Shown: piece by piece, positions 16,794 to 26,945 of the stretch | How the letters are laid out: each line of letters starts with the position of its first letter | Numbering within the stretch: position 1 is the first letter of the stretch | Source of the DNA: Paenibacillus sp. HW567 | Lineage (GTDB): Bacteria; Bacillota; Bacilli; Paenibacillales; Paenibacillaceae | Assembly: GCF_000374185.1 (NCBI RefSeq) | Contig: NZ_KB910518.1 | Coordinates: forward strand, 4,264,530-4,328,529 | Reading direction: 5' to 3' | DNA length: 64,000 nucleotides | The notes under the pieces: generated by a model | What the model was told of the DNA's origin: nothing | The model's database searches: none | Seen by the model: only the letters and a program-made list of their open reading frames with translations | Translations under genes and position numbers: made by a program

Positions 16794-19030
16794 CCCCTGC
16801 TGGTAATAAAAAACTCGCTGTCGCCGCTCCCTTTTTCCAGAGTGATCTGCAGTTCTTGCGTCTCTCCCTCTTGCACGGATAACGGCTGCAAAAAGGCGAG
16901 ATCCTTGATGACAGACCGCCCGCCCTGCTGCCTCCCGATCTCCAGCAGCAGCTCGATGTACGCCGTACCCGGCAGCACATATTCGCTTCCCACCTTGTGC
17001 TCATGCAGCACCCAAGCTTCTTCGGCCGACATACGAACTGCATAAGTGACTTGATCCGGCGTTTCCCCTGCAACGTCCGCAAGCAAAGGATGAACCTTCC
17101 TGCCCGAAGTGGAGGGCTTGGGGTCGGCCTGAGCTTCCGGTTTGATCCAGCAAGGCGTTTTCAGAAAGGGATAGACCGGCAGGCTCAAACGGTTACACCC
17201 CCTCCCCTCGTACATCTCCTCCCAATGGATTGCCGCTCCAGAGAGATACAGATCCGCTATCCTGCGGTAGGAGTCCATCTTTTTCTCCGGCTGCCGCACC
17301 ATCTCCTTCAAGTATTGGGCGGCCTGCGACGTCAACGCCTGTTTCTCCCGTTCTGTCAGGGACGCCAAACTATGCTGCTGTATATGCTCCAGTTGGTTAA
17401 GCAGATCCTTGAACCCTGTGAAGATAACCGCCAACCGGTGGTTATAATGCCCACGCCCCGTACTGGCTGTATAACAGAGATCTTCCAGGTCAATCTGGCT
17501 ATTTCCATCTAAATAGCTGATATACTCCGCAACCATTTCCCGCAGCGCTCCGCCGTCCTTGGCGGACAGCGGGAGCAAATACACCGTCTCTCCGTGATGC
17601 TGCTTCTGCTGCGCCGGAGGCGCTTCCTCCAATACCATATGACAGTTGGTTCCGCTTAGTCCAAACGAGCTGATACCGGCAAGCCGCGGCGGTCCCGAGG
17701 CCGTCCATTCCCGGAGTTGATCGTTTACGTACACAGCCGACTCGCTGAAATTAATCGTTTGGTTCGGTTTCATGAAATGAAGCGACGGAAAAAGCTTTTT
17801 GCTCTTAAGCGAATGTATCACCTTTACTAGCCCGGCAATTCCCGCGGCATGGTCCAGATGACCGATGTTGGTTTTCAGCGATCCAATCGCGCAGAACTGC
17901 TTTTTCTGGGTATAACGGGAAAAGGCCCGGTTGATTCCTTCGATTTCGATGGGATCACCAAGTCTGGTTCCCGTGCCATGGGCTTCGATATACGAAAGGT
18001 CTTCCGGATTGATGCCAGCCTCTTCCCATGCCCGCCAGAGCACCTCTTCCTGCGCCTGCGCATCCGGGGCAGTAATGCCAATGGAATTGCCGTCCTGATT
18101 GATCGCGCTGCCTTTGATAATGGCATGGATATGATCCCTGTCCTGCAATGCTTTTTTCAAAGGCTTCAGCAGAACGGCGCCGGCTCCTTCACCCTTTCCG
18201 GTTCCGTTTGAGCTGTCATCGAAGGTTTTGGTTTTCTCATCGGATGACTCAATGCCGATTTTCAAATGGACATGGCTCTTTAACGGAAAGAGCTGCAGCT
18301 TGATCCCACCCGCCAGCGCCAAATCGCAAGAGCCTTCGATGAGTTGTTTGCATGCAAAGTGAATGGCGACAAGCGACGACGAACAAGCGGTATCCAGCAC
18401 AACCGCCGGTCCCTTCAAATCCAGGTAGTGGGAGATCCGGCTGGCAATGACGGATTTAATATTCCCGGGAATGGCTACGCCCATCGCTTCCGGCATGAGC
18501 ATCTGAATTCCTTTCTTATATTCCTCGCCGAAATCTGAGCTGTAGCCAATAAAAACGCCTGTTCTGCTGCCCGTTAATTGGGTCCCCCCATAACCGGATT
18601 CCTCAATGGCTGCCCAGGCAAGCTGCAAAAACAAGCGTTGATTGGGGTCCATGAGGCTTGCTTCTCTGGGAGAAATATTAAAAAAGGCAAAATCGAATGA
18701 ATCAATCTCAGATAAATAACCGGCCTTGTCATACTGTGCGCTGCCCTTCTCTACTTGAAACAGGGGGAGAAACAGATCGGCCTGTTCCTTCCTGCTGGCA
18801 GGGAGCTCCTGAATGGAGTCCACACCCAGGGTGAGCAGCTTTTCTACTTCTGCTGTGCTGCCCCCATTGCTGAAGCGGGAGGCAACCCCGATAATCGCAA
18901 TGTCTGTATCCGCCTCGGTCCCATGATCCTGTCGGAGGTAATGAATCAGGTATGCGGCAATGCTTTTATCCAAATGCCCGGAACCGACCTCCTGCAATAT
19001 ATAAGAATAGATCTCGTCCTTTTTTTCCAC
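16067..19030 (-). CDS. trans-AT PKS module, KS-DH part (fourth DH-KR module; frame broken in the KR linker)
   Basis: 987 codons from a GTG at 19030 with GGGGGAG seven bases upstream, 4 bases after the previous stop. An N-terminal helical docking segment is followed by a KS with DTACSSS near 212, IEAHGTGTR and TNIGHLDHAAG. There is no AT. The DH has HEHKVGSEYVLPG near 676 and HPALLDNAVN near 837. The frame passes the start of the KR structural part (MYYEKDWMVQDA...VAVITGEE) and is lost near 16166-16175, where the plus strand is one base shorter than the sister copy. It is regained near 15955-15964 (C6A4, one base longer). The stop at 16067 exists only in this shifted patch. Every catalytic residue before and after is present. 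I infer a KS-DH-KR-ACP module of ~1557 residues, interrupted either by real mutations or by consensus errors in the repeat. Confidence 0.85.
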   Translation of the reverse strand: MEKKDEIYSYILQEVGSGHLDKSIAAYLIHYLRQDHGTEADTDIAIIGVASRFSNGGSTAEVEKLLTLGVDSIQELPASRKEQADLFLPLFQVEKGSAQYDKAGYLSEIDSFDFAFFNISPREASLMDPNQRLFLQLAWAAIEESGYGGTQLTGSRTGVFIGYSSDFGEEYKKGIQMLMPEAMGVAIPGNIKSVIASRISHYLDLKGPAVVLDTACSSSLVAIHFACKQLIEGSCDLALAGGIKLQLFPLKSHVHLKIGIESSDEKTKTFDDSSNGTGKGEGAGAVLLKPLKKALQDRDHIHAIIKGSAINQDGNSIGITAPDAQAQEEVLWRAWEEAGINPEDLSYIEAHGTGTRLGDPIEIEGINRAFSRYTQKKQFCAIGSLKTNIGHLDHAAGIAGLVKVIHSLKSKKLFPSLHFMKPNQTINFSESAVYVNDQLREWTASGPPRLAGISSFGLSGTNCHMVLEEAPPAQQKQHHGETVYLLPLSAKDGGALREMVAEYISYLDGNSQIDLEDLCYTASTGRGHYNHRLAVIFTGFKDLLNQLEHIQQHSLASLTEREKQALTSQAAQYLKEMVRQPEKKMDSYRRIADLYLSGAAIHWEEMYEGRGCNRLSLPVYPFLKTPCWIKPEAQADPKPSTSGRKVHPLLADVAGETPDQVTYAVRMSAEEAWVLHEHKVGSEYVLPGTAYIELLLEIGRQQGGRSVIKDLAFLQPLSVQEGETQELQITLEKGSGDSEFFITSRGQTDGIWRRHAEGKLCPPSQGRRTYDLPALLEAFQIHPKITGVETSGGYITTGARWNNIKELRVGPEECLVAAGLGDDYRDEAAGYHYHPALLDNAVNIAIRSIDDQLYLPFYYQQIRVYDRIPADIYSVVRRQDRGEGHQTATFDIDILNPAGEVLAEIEGYTIKQVQAWKPAGMYYEKDWMVQDAVASPDVGREISQATVAVITGEERLQTGSWSGFVHSMDGCWRFPAGKCTAGKSISA

Positions 19031-19034
19031 GACC

Positions 19035-22000
19035 TCACTCCCCCAGTTTTTGTAGGATTTCCTCTACGGAGGTTTCACCTTCGCTGTATTCATCCAGAAG
19101 CTGCAAAATATCGCTGATTTCATCCTTTGTTTTTGCGGTAGTGGATTCAGACTGTACGGATTCCTGCATACTTCCCTGGATATAACCGGCCATGGCGCGA
19201 ATGGTTTTGCACCGGAACAGATCAATGACCTTGATCCGCTTCATGTATTTCTGTTCGATTCTTGCTTGTAGCTGGACAATCAGATGTGAATTTCCGCCGA
19301 TATCGAAGAAATTTTGTTCCGTTCCGATGTTCTCGATTCCGAGGAGCTCTTGCCATACATGCAGTAGAAACTCCTCCGCATCATTCTCCGGCAACTGCAT
19401 CTCCGCCTTTTCAGCGAGTTCCTTCAGAATTGGCATTGCCCGCAGCGTCTTTCTGTCGATTTTTTCATTGGATGTGGCGGGCAGGGCTTCCAAACGGATA
19501 AACCGGGAAGGGATCATGTACACAGGCAAGTTCTGCTCCAAGCAGTCCTGAATCTCCCGGACCGGGATATCGCGTGCCGATGTATAGTAACAGATCAATT
19601 TGTTTGACTCGCCTTCGTTTACCGCCACAACTGCAACCGTCTTCAGCCCTTCCAGTCTGTACAGCGTATGTTCAATTTCACCCGTTTCAATCCGGTACCC
19701 CCTTACCTTGACCATTCCGTCTTTCCGGGCAATATATTCAAGCTGGCCATCCATACTGTATTTACCTATATCTCCGGTGTGGTATACGATCTGATCGGTA
19801 AACGGATGCGTGCGGTACACAGAAGCGGTTGTCTCCTCGTCTCGGAAATAACCGGGGGTGACCCCTGTCCCGCTGATGCAGATTTCACCCGGAATACCTT
19901 GCCCGCATAAGTTGCCATCCTTATCCAGTATGTAAATCCGGTTGTTGTAAATCGGTTTGCCTAGCGGTACTATCGTTTTGCCCGCCAAATCGCTTGCGGC
20001 TTCATAACAGGTTGCCCAGATCGTTGCTTCCGTAGGGCCGTACAAATTGTATAGTCTGGCATGAGGGAAGCTTCTGCGGATATCTCCTGCCAGCTTGGGA
20101 CTCCAAGCTTCGCCGCCAATGGCGACGGCATCAAATTGCTGCAAGCACGTTACCTCCCGCTCAACTTGCGAAGAGAGTCCGAGCAGAAATTGATTCATCA
20201 GCGCAGGTACCGAATGCCAGAAATTAATTTTGTTTTGATCAATATAAGCCAACAAAAGCGCGGGGTCCCTTAGCCTGTCCGGCGATACAATATGCAAGGT
20301 TGCCCCGCTTGACAGACAACCAAAGATTTCGAAGACTGAAATATCAAAGCTGATCGAGGTGACCAGCATCATGTTGTGCTGCGCTCCCAAGTTGAACTGC
20401 TGCCGACTCCACAAAAGATAGTTGAGCACAGAAGTCTGGCTGACCATAACCCCTTTCGGCGTTCCCGTAGAACCTGAGGTATAGATGATATACATCAGCT
20501 CCGCAGGTGTCTTAGGCCGGATTCGGGCAATGGGCTGCTTGCGGATCTCAGAGTGCTTATAGCAAGATAGATGATCCGCTATTCCCGCCGGGATTGAGTC
20601 GCCAGTAACATCAATGACGGCCTTCAGAACATCACCCGCGAGCTCCACGAGCTTGGGAATAAATGCACCCTCCGAGACAACGGTTCTAATCCCGCTGTGT
20701 CTGATCATATACGCAATCCGTTCAGGCGGGAAATCCGCATCAAGCGGAACGTATGGACGGCCTGACTTAAGAATGCCAAGAAGCGCAGCAATCATATGAA
20801 TGCCGCGGCCCAAATAGACGCCAACCGGATCAGCCGATGCCTGTTCAAGCTGCACCAGAAAGGCTGCTAGCTGATTGGACAGCTCATCCAGCTCCCTGTA
20901 GCTGATCCGTTCTCCTTCAAAAACCATAGCCGTGTGGTCGGGGTTCTTGTCCGCTTGCGCTTCAAACAGACGATAGACCTGATCCGGCGGATTCAAGGGA
21001 ACCGGAGGGGGATTGAATGCATTCATAATCTCCGTTTGGTGACGGGTATCCAACAATTCATAACCGCGAAGCTGGTCTTCAGGGTCTGAGATGACCTGGT
21101 TAATCAAATGCGTTAAATAGCAAGCGTAATTTTGTATTGTCCGTTCCGTGAAAAGTGAAGTTTTGTATTCCAGCCTAACCTCGATTTGGCCGTTATCCAT
21201 TTTGCAAATACAGCTCAAATCATAGAGACTCATTCTGTCATTGTCTTGGGGAACATTGTCATATAGCTGAAAAATAGTAGAAAAAACAGGAGTTCTGCTT
21301 GGATCTCTTTCCGGGTTCAGCTTCTCTACCAGTGTATTGAACGGATACCTGCCGTTGGCATACGCTTTTAAACATTTGCGTTTGACTTCCTCCAATACCT
21401 CGCCAAAGCTGCCCAGCTCCCGAAAATCCACGCGAATGCATACCATATTCATAAATAATCCGATGACATTCTCCCATTCCTGTTGTTCTCTTCCCGATAC
21501 CGGGAACCCGACAATAATGTCCTCTTCTTGGCTCAGCTTCTTCAAAAAAAGAAAATAGATCGCCAGAACAGTCATGTACAGAGTCGTTGAGCGGTTTCTT
21601 GCCAGCAATTGCAATTGCCCGGTAACCTCCGCTGAAACCGTAAATTTAATATAGCTTCCGTCATAGGCAAGGGAATGCGGGCGGTCATAATCGGTTGGCA
21701 GTTCAAGAACCGGGAGCGGCTGGGCCAGCTCTTCCATCCAGTATCTTTCCATGTTCTGAAAATCCCCGGACCCGATCCAGAGCTTCTCCTGCTCTACCCA
21801 ATCTACCGGCTGCAAGGTAATCGGGGCTAATTGGATGGGACGCTTGAACTGGATTTGGCCGTACAGCTCCATCCATTCGCGGAAAAACACTCCCATGCTC
21901 CATCCATCCGAAATAATATGGTGCATGTTGATATATAAGAGATACTCGCTCTCCCCATACCGGTGCAGCTCCGCCCGGAATAAATTCTGCTCCAGCTCAA

Positions 22001-25000
22001 AAGCGGTCGTGTTCAGTTCATCCAGCCGTCTGGATGAGGCCAGCTTCTGATCCGGCTCCTGTGCATAATCCATAAAATGAATCACATGGCTTCTGTCCGG
22101 CACAACGAACTGCTTCGCAGTCCCGTTCACATTCCTGATTACGGTCCGCAGCGAAGAGTGGCGCCGGGTTAGGATGTCAAGCCCCTGCTGCAGAACCGCC
22201 AGATCAATCGCCTCGCTGATCCGCTTGACAACCGGTAAATGGTAAGCCGTCGTCTGGGGATCATAGTTCTGCAAGAACCATATCCGGTGCTGTGCCTTGG
22301 AAAGATCATAACCGGCATCTGGAGACTCCGGGCTTGCCGCCTTGGCCGGGGCCTCATTTCGTGAAGGAAGAGATTGGTCCAGGTAAGCTGCAAGTTCGGA
22401 TACCGTCGGGTATTCAAAGATCTCTGCAATACTCAGCTTCTGATGCAGATCCAGATTGAGGAGATTGGCCATCTGCGTAGCCATGATGGAATCTCCGCCC
22501 AGCTCATAGAAGTTCTTCGATATATCTATTTCCGCCAGCCCAAATATCTTCGCCCATAATTGCGCCACTGCCTGTTCCGTTTCACTTATAGCAGCCCCGC
22601 TCTTGGCAATAACCGCAATCTGTACTGCCGCTGCTGCAACGGGACCAGGCTTCACAGAACGATTGCCGGTTCGCCTGAGCTCAGGCGATAGCTGGAGCGG
22701 AAAATTCCGCAGAACGGATTCATTGAGCCGGTCAAAACGTATGTCTGCGACCATCATGCGGGGCTGCTCCAACTGGAGAGCCCGGCCAAACGAACGAATC
22801 GCTTCACCGGTTTTTAGCGGTCTGAATATTCCGCTGCCCTCCACTGCACCGTTATCCAGCGCCATGCCGGTCTCTTCCCAGGCAGTCCAGTTAAGGGTAA
22901 GCCCGCGGACACCTTTTCTGCGCAAAAAGTGGGCGAAACCGTCCAGGTAGCCATTCCCTGCTGCGTAATCCCCTTGGCCGGGACTGCCCTCCAGGGTCGC
23001 TACCGAAGAGAATAGAACAAAAAAGTCCGGCTGCTCCTGCAGCAAGCTATACAGCAGATAAGTACCCTCAATCTTGGGTGCGGTCACCCTTGTAAAATCA
23101 GACCAGGACTTGGTAAACAGATAACCGCTGCCGGCGATGCCTGCCGCATGGACGATCCCTTTCACCGGTCCATGTGCTTCTCTTAGCTGCTTCAGGCAGT
23201 GTTCAAGTTCTTCACCATCTGTGATGTCGCACGGACATATGATGACCTGGCTGCCTGAACGTTCAATCTCATTCATAAGCTCAATGTTCCGGGGCGGCAG
23301 TCCGCTGCGGCTTAAGAGGCCGAGCGTAACCTTGTTCTTCGAGGACAGGTATCTCGCAATCTCCAGCCCAAGCCCGCCGGTTCCGCCGGTGATCAGATAC
23401 AAGCCGCCATCCTGCAGCTCAAGCGGCTCTTCGGATTCTTCTTCTGCGCAGCGGGCCAACTCCTCGACAAATCGCTCATTCCCGCGGTAAGCCACCTGAT
23501 ACGCAAGCTGCTCCCCGGCAATATCCTCCAGTACCGCTTCCCATCCGGTCTCATCATCGAGGTCTATACTGCGGCATTTCAGATTAGGATACTCCGCACT
23601 CACAACCTTCCCCAGATTGAAGAAGGCCGCATAACAAGGCTCAAGCTCTTTTTCGCCTCCGGTGACCTCATAGCCGTACTTGCCCAGCAGCACCATCTCG
23701 ATCTGCTCTTTGTATTTCGCCTGAGCCAACGCTTTTACGATAAAAAACAGACTTTGGACGCTTTTTTCCTGGGTCGCCTGCAAACTGGAGAAGTTGTCCG
23801 GCTTGTAGCCTTCGTCAAGGGCATAGCCATGAATAATCCGGCTTACGCTTCGGCCCTGCAAATCGGCAAACAACTGAAGATAATCCGTTGCCTCGTTGCC
23901 GACTACATACCGGGTGTCCTTCTCTTTGCGGTACACTTCCCCCCTGGCGACCTGAATCAGCTCAACGTTATGTGCCTCCAGATGCCTGGTTAATTCCCGC
24001 GTTACTCTGCAATCGTTACCGAATAGGAGCACGGTTCCCCCTACTTTGCTTTTCCCCTCCGGCCGTGAAGACTTCAACCAATTGATCCGGTAGAAAAGAT
24101 GGCTTGAAATCGGCGCCAGCGGGATTTTCTTCAAAGTATAATTCTCCACTTCCACAAAAACGTTGCCACTCTCATCAATCAGGCTGATATCGTAGGAGAC
24201 GGTTTCGCGGTTATTTCCGTGAGTCTCCCTTTTCCGCAAATAGCTGAAAAAGGAAGACGGCATCCGGCCAAAGATGCGGATGGATTCATAATAGAAGGGA
24301 AACGCCTGCCTACCGGGAGCCTCTTCCCGTTGTCCCAGCAGATGCCAGAAACTGAGCGCCGTGTCCATAAGTGCAGGATGAAGCCAATATTCTTCACACC
24401 CTCGATCACCGTCCGTTAATCCTATGTGAAGCACAGCGGATGTGCCGTTCTGGTAGAATCTGCGAATGCACTTCCATCTTGGGCCATACTGAATTCCCTC
24501 CGTAAGAATTGGAGTAAATACTTCAACGTTCTCTTCGTTCATCTCCTGAATCAGTGCTTCCGGCGCCATCAATGGCATCTTGAGCTCAGCCTGCGGATAC
24601 ATCTCCCCTTGTGCATGAATGATCCAGTTCTCCGCATCGCTATCCTTCCTGCTGGCTATTGTAAAGGCAACATGATCCGGCTCCTCGTGAATAATCGTAT
24701 GAACAATCCTGTTCTCTTCCGGCGGGCACATCAGCATATGTGACAGCGTAACCTGCCTCAGCTCTACATTCTTCCCGGCAAAATAATACTCGCTTGCCGC
24801 CTTGGCCATTTCGAGATAAGCCACTCCCGGCCACACACCAAGATCATGAATACGATGCTCTTGCAGCAGCCAATGCTCTTTGCCGGACAGCTTCGCGGCG
24901 TATATTCTCATTCCGGCCGTCTTGACGGTACACTCGCCCAAAAGATCCCCCGGAACAGCCGGAAAGGCTCCTTCATTTGGCTCCGGCGACGGCCAGTGCC

Positions 25001-26945
25001 TTGTTCTCGCAAAAGGATAGAGCGGCACCCGGACAGTCTGTACGGCTTGTCCGGCCCATAGCGCTGTCCAGTCCACACGCGTACCCTGAACATATAATTG
25101 AGCCAGCTCATCAAGCGAGCCATCGGCAGCCTCTGCAGGGTTCGCGGCGATATGCTGGACCAGCCGGTGGGCTGCGTCATAGGCAGCCCTCGCTGTTGCT
25201 TCTGTCAGGTCCTGCTGAGCCATATTGTTCTTGGCCCTTTGCCTAATGGGGAAGTACCCGTAATACCCTATCAATTCAGAAAGCTGTTCCACACCGTTCA
25301 AAAGGATGGATGCGATGTTCCGCCGCAGCTCAGACGAATTCTTGGCGATGATGGCCAGCCGATGAGCGAAATGCTCCCGGCCAAGCTGAGCCGTATAGAC
25401 AAGGTTTTGATAATCCCCGTGTTGACTGGCTTGCAGAAATTGAGAGTATCTTTGCAGTAGCTCCAGCAAACCGGACTTTGTTTTTGCAGACACGGGAAAA
25501 ATCCGCGGCACCTCCGGTTCTGCCTGCACAGTCTGCGTATCTTCCTGCTGCGGCCATTCCTCCAGAAGCACATGACAGTTCATGCCGCTGAAGCCAAAGG
25601 AACTGATGCCCGCACGGCGCGGCCCTTGGGCCGGTTCCCAGGCCAGAGCCTTGTCCACCATATAGAACGGCGACTGGGAGAATGGAATATATGGATTCGG
25701 CTCTTCAAAATGTAGGGTGGGAACGAGCTGCTTGTGCTTCATTGACAAGATGACCTTGAGGAGAGAGGCCATCCCGGAAGCTCCTACGAGATGACCGATA
25801 TTGGACTTTACAGAGCCAATCCCGCAAAATTGCTTTTTATTCGTATATTGATCAAAGGCCTGCTTCATCGCCTTCACTTCGATGGGATCTCCAACCACAG
25901 TGCCTGTCCCGTGGGTTTCAATATAGGAAATGGTTTCCGGATGGATTCCGGCCTTCGTCCATACCTCAATCAACAGCCGCTCCTGAGCCTCCGGATTGGG
26001 AGCGGTGATGTAATTGGAAGCTCCGTCGCTGTTCACCCCGCTACCTTTCACCACCGAATAGATCCGGTCCTTGTCTTTGAGCGCTTCCCGCAAAGGTTTA
26101 ATTATGATGGCAGACAATCCTTCTCCCCAAGTCGTTCCCTGGGCATTTTTATCGAAGGGGCGTACCTTGCCGTCATTATTTTCCACGATTTTGAACGATG
26201 AATTCGCCAGCGGCAGCAGGTTGAGACTGATTCCGCCGACAATGGCCATTTTACATTCTTTATGACGAAGCGATTCACAGCCCTGGTGCAGAGCAACCAA
26301 GCCGGAGGAGCATGCGGTATCAATAACCTGATTAGGTCCGGTCAAATCAAAGAAAAAGGCAATCCTTCCCGAAATAAAACTCGGAAGATTGCCGGTCATT
26401 GCCAACTCGTTGGAGGAATCAATGAATTGCTGATACAGTCCGGAAGAGTGGTGGTCCCTTCCAATGAACACTCCTGTTTGCGTTCCATATATTTTTTCGC
26501 CCATATATCCGGCATCTTCAACCGCTTCAGCGGCAACTTCCAGCATCAGGCGCTGATGCGGGTCCATGAATTCGGCTTCCTTGGGAGACAGGCGAAAATA
26601 TTCGTTATCGAACGAATCGACCGCCTCCAAATAGCTCCCTTTGCTGTATACGGGCGTCCCTGTCATTGCCCGCAATACAGGATCAACATCTGTTCGCCGC
26701 TTCAGCGGAAAATCAGTAATGCCATTGACTCCGTTAAGCAGGTTGTCCCAGTACTGCTCAAGCGTATCGGCAAAAGGAAAGCGGCAAGCGATGCCAATAA
26801 TGGCGATATCATCGGCTGTACGGTGCTCCGCTTCCGCTGGACTGCTATTTAATTGTTGCAGAATTTTCAGCGCGAGCTTGTGGTCCAGACGGTTGGCCTT
26901 GACGCTCTCCAGAATTTCGGCATTCAGCAGATCAATGCTACTCAT
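19035..26945 (-). CDS. hybrid PKS-NRPS: KS-DH-KR-ACP-C-A-PCP (third DH-KR module)
   Basis: About 2636 residues from ATG 26945 with GGAGG ten bases upstream; a TTG at 26948 is also possible. The start overlaps the previous stop (ATGAGTAG). Domains: docking helices; KS with DTACSSG near 210, IETHGTGT and SNIGHLVGA; no AT; DH with EHRIHDLGVWPG near 698 and HPALMDTAL near 855; KR with LITGGTGGLGLE near 1185 and GQGDYAAGNG near 1325; ACP GGDSIMAT near 1483; C domain with HHIISDGWS near 1676; A domain with IIYTSGSTGTPKG near 2155, FDISVFEIF near 2198 and A10 NEKIDRKTL near 2495; PCP GGNSHLIV near 2546; and C-terminal docking helices. The specificity residues read DIFHAGLIWK. I recall no exact match; this is closest to the glycine code, so a small amino acid is plausible but unproven. 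The A domain has the Asp expected for alpha-amino acids. Confidence 0.92.
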   Translation of the reverse strand: MSSIDLLNAEILESVKANRLDHKLALKILQQLNSSPAEAEHRTADDIAIIGIACRFPFADTLEQYWDNLLNGVNGITDFPLKRRTDVDPVLRAMTGTPVYSKGSYLEAVDSFDNEYFRLSPKEAEFMDPHQRLMLEVAAEAVEDAGYMGEKIYGTQTGVFIGRDHHSSGLYQQFIDSSNELAMTGNLPSFISGRIAFFFDLTGPNQVIDTACSSGLVALHQGCESLRHKECKMAIVGGISLNLLPLANSSFKIVENNDGKVRPFDKNAQGTTWGEGLSAIIIKPLREALKDKDRIYSVVKGSGVNSDGASNYITAPNPEAQERLLIEVWTKAGIHPETISYIETHGTGTVVGDPIEVKAMKQAFDQYTNKKQFCGIGSVKSNIGHLVGASGMASLLKVILSMKHKQLVPTLHFEEPNPYIPFSQSPFYMVDKALAWEPAQGPRRAGISSFGFSGMNCHVLLEEWPQQEDTQTVQAEPEVPRIFPVSAKTKSGLLELLQRYSQFLQASQHGDYQNLVYTAQLGREHFAHRLAIIAKNSSELRRNIASILLNGVEQLSELIGYYGYFPIRQRAKNNMAQQDLTEATARAAYDAAHRLVQHIAANPAEAADGSLDELAQLYVQGTRVDWTALWAGQAVQTVRVPLYPFARTRHWPSPEPNEGAFPAVPGDLLGECTVKTAGMRIYAAKLSGKEHWLLQEHRIHDLGVWPGVAYLEMAKAASEYYFAGKNVELRQVTLSHMLMCPPEENRIVHTIIHEEPDHVAFTIASRKDSDAENWIIHAQGEMYPQAELKMPLMAPEALIQEMNEENVEVFTPILTEGIQYGPRWKCIRRFYQNGTSAVLHIGLTDGDRGCEEYWLHPALMDTALSFWHLLGQREEAPGRQAFPFYYESIRIFGRMPSSFFSYLRKRETHGNNRETVSYDISLIDESGNVFVEVENYTLKKIPLAPISSHLFYRINWLKSSRPEGKSKVGGTVLLFGNDCRVTRELTRHLEAHNVELIQVARGEVYRKEKDTRYVVGNEATDYLQLFADLQGRSVSRIIHGYALDEGYKPDNFSSLQATQEKSVQSLFFIVKALAQAKYKEQIEMVLLGKYGYEVTGGEKELEPCYAAFFNLGKVVSAEYPNLKCRSIDLDDETGWEAVLEDIAGEQLAYQVAYRGNERFVEELARCAEEESEEPLELQDGGLYLITGGTGGLGLEIARYLSSKNKVTLGLLSRSGLPPRNIELMNEIERSGSQVIICPCDITDGEELEHCLKQLREAHGPVKGIVHAAGIAGSGYLFTKSWSDFTRVTAPKIEGTYLLYSLLQEQPDFFVLFSSVATLEGSPGQGDYAAGNGYLDGFAHFLRRKGVRGLTLNWTAWEETGMALDNGAVEGSGIFRPLKTGEAIRSFGRALQLEQPRMMVADIRFDRLNESVLRNFPLQLSPELRRTGNRSVKPGPVAAAAVQIAVIAKSGAAISETEQAVAQLWAKIFGLAEIDISKNFYELGGDSIMATQMANLLNLDLHQKLSIAEIFEYPTVSELAAYLDQSLPSRNEAPAKAASPESPDAGYDLSKAQHRIWFLQNYDPQTTAYHLPVVKRISEAIDLAVLQQGLDILTRRHSSLRTVIRNVNGTAKQFVVPDRSHVIHFMDYAQEPDQKLASSRRLDELNTTAFELEQNLFRAELHRYGESEYLLYINMHHIISDGWSMGVFFREWMELYGQIQFKRPIQLAPITLQPVDWVEQEKLWIGSGDFQNMERYWMEELAQPLPVLELPTDYDRPHSLAYDGSYIKFTVSAEVTGQLQLLARNRSTTLYMTVLAIYFLFLKKLSQEEDIIVGFPVSGREQQEWENVIGLFMNMVCIRVDFRELGSFGEVLEEVKRKCLKAYANGRYPFNTLVEKLNPERDPSRTPVFSTIFQLYDNVPQDNDRMSLYDLSCICKMDNGQIEVRLEYKTSLFTERTIQNYACYLTHLINQVISDPEDQLRGYELLDTRHQTEIMNAFNPPPVPLNPPDQVYRLFEAQADKNPDHTAMVFEGERISYRELDELSNQLAAFLVQLEQASADPVGVYLGRGIHMIAALLGILKSGRPYVPLDADFPPERIAYMIRHSGIRTVVSEGAFIPKLVELAGDVLKAVIDVTGDSIPAGIADHLSCYKHSEIRKQPIARIRPKTPAELMYIIYTSGSTGTPKGVMVSQTSVLNYLLWSRQQFNLGAQHNMMLVTSISFDISVFEIFGCLSSGATLHIVSPDRLRDPALLLAYIDQNKINFWHSVPALMNQFLLGLSSQVEREVTCLQQFDAVAIGGEAWSPKLAGDIRRSFPHARLYNLYGPTEATIWATCYEAASDLAGKTIVPLGKPIYNNRIYILDKDGNLCGQGIPGEICISGTGVTPGYFRDEETTASVYRTHPFTDQIVYHTGDIGKYSMDGQLEYIARKDGMVKVRGYRIETGEIEHTLYRLEGLKTVAVVAVNEGESNKLICYYTSARDIPVREIQDCLEQNLPVYMIPSRFIRLEALPATSNEKIDRKTLRAMPILKELAEKAEMQLPENDAEEFLLHVWQELLGIENIGTEQNFFDIGGNSHLIVQLQARIEQKYMKRIKVIDLFRCKTIRAMAGYIQGSMQESVQSESTTAKTKDEISDILQLLDEYSEGETSVEEILQKLGE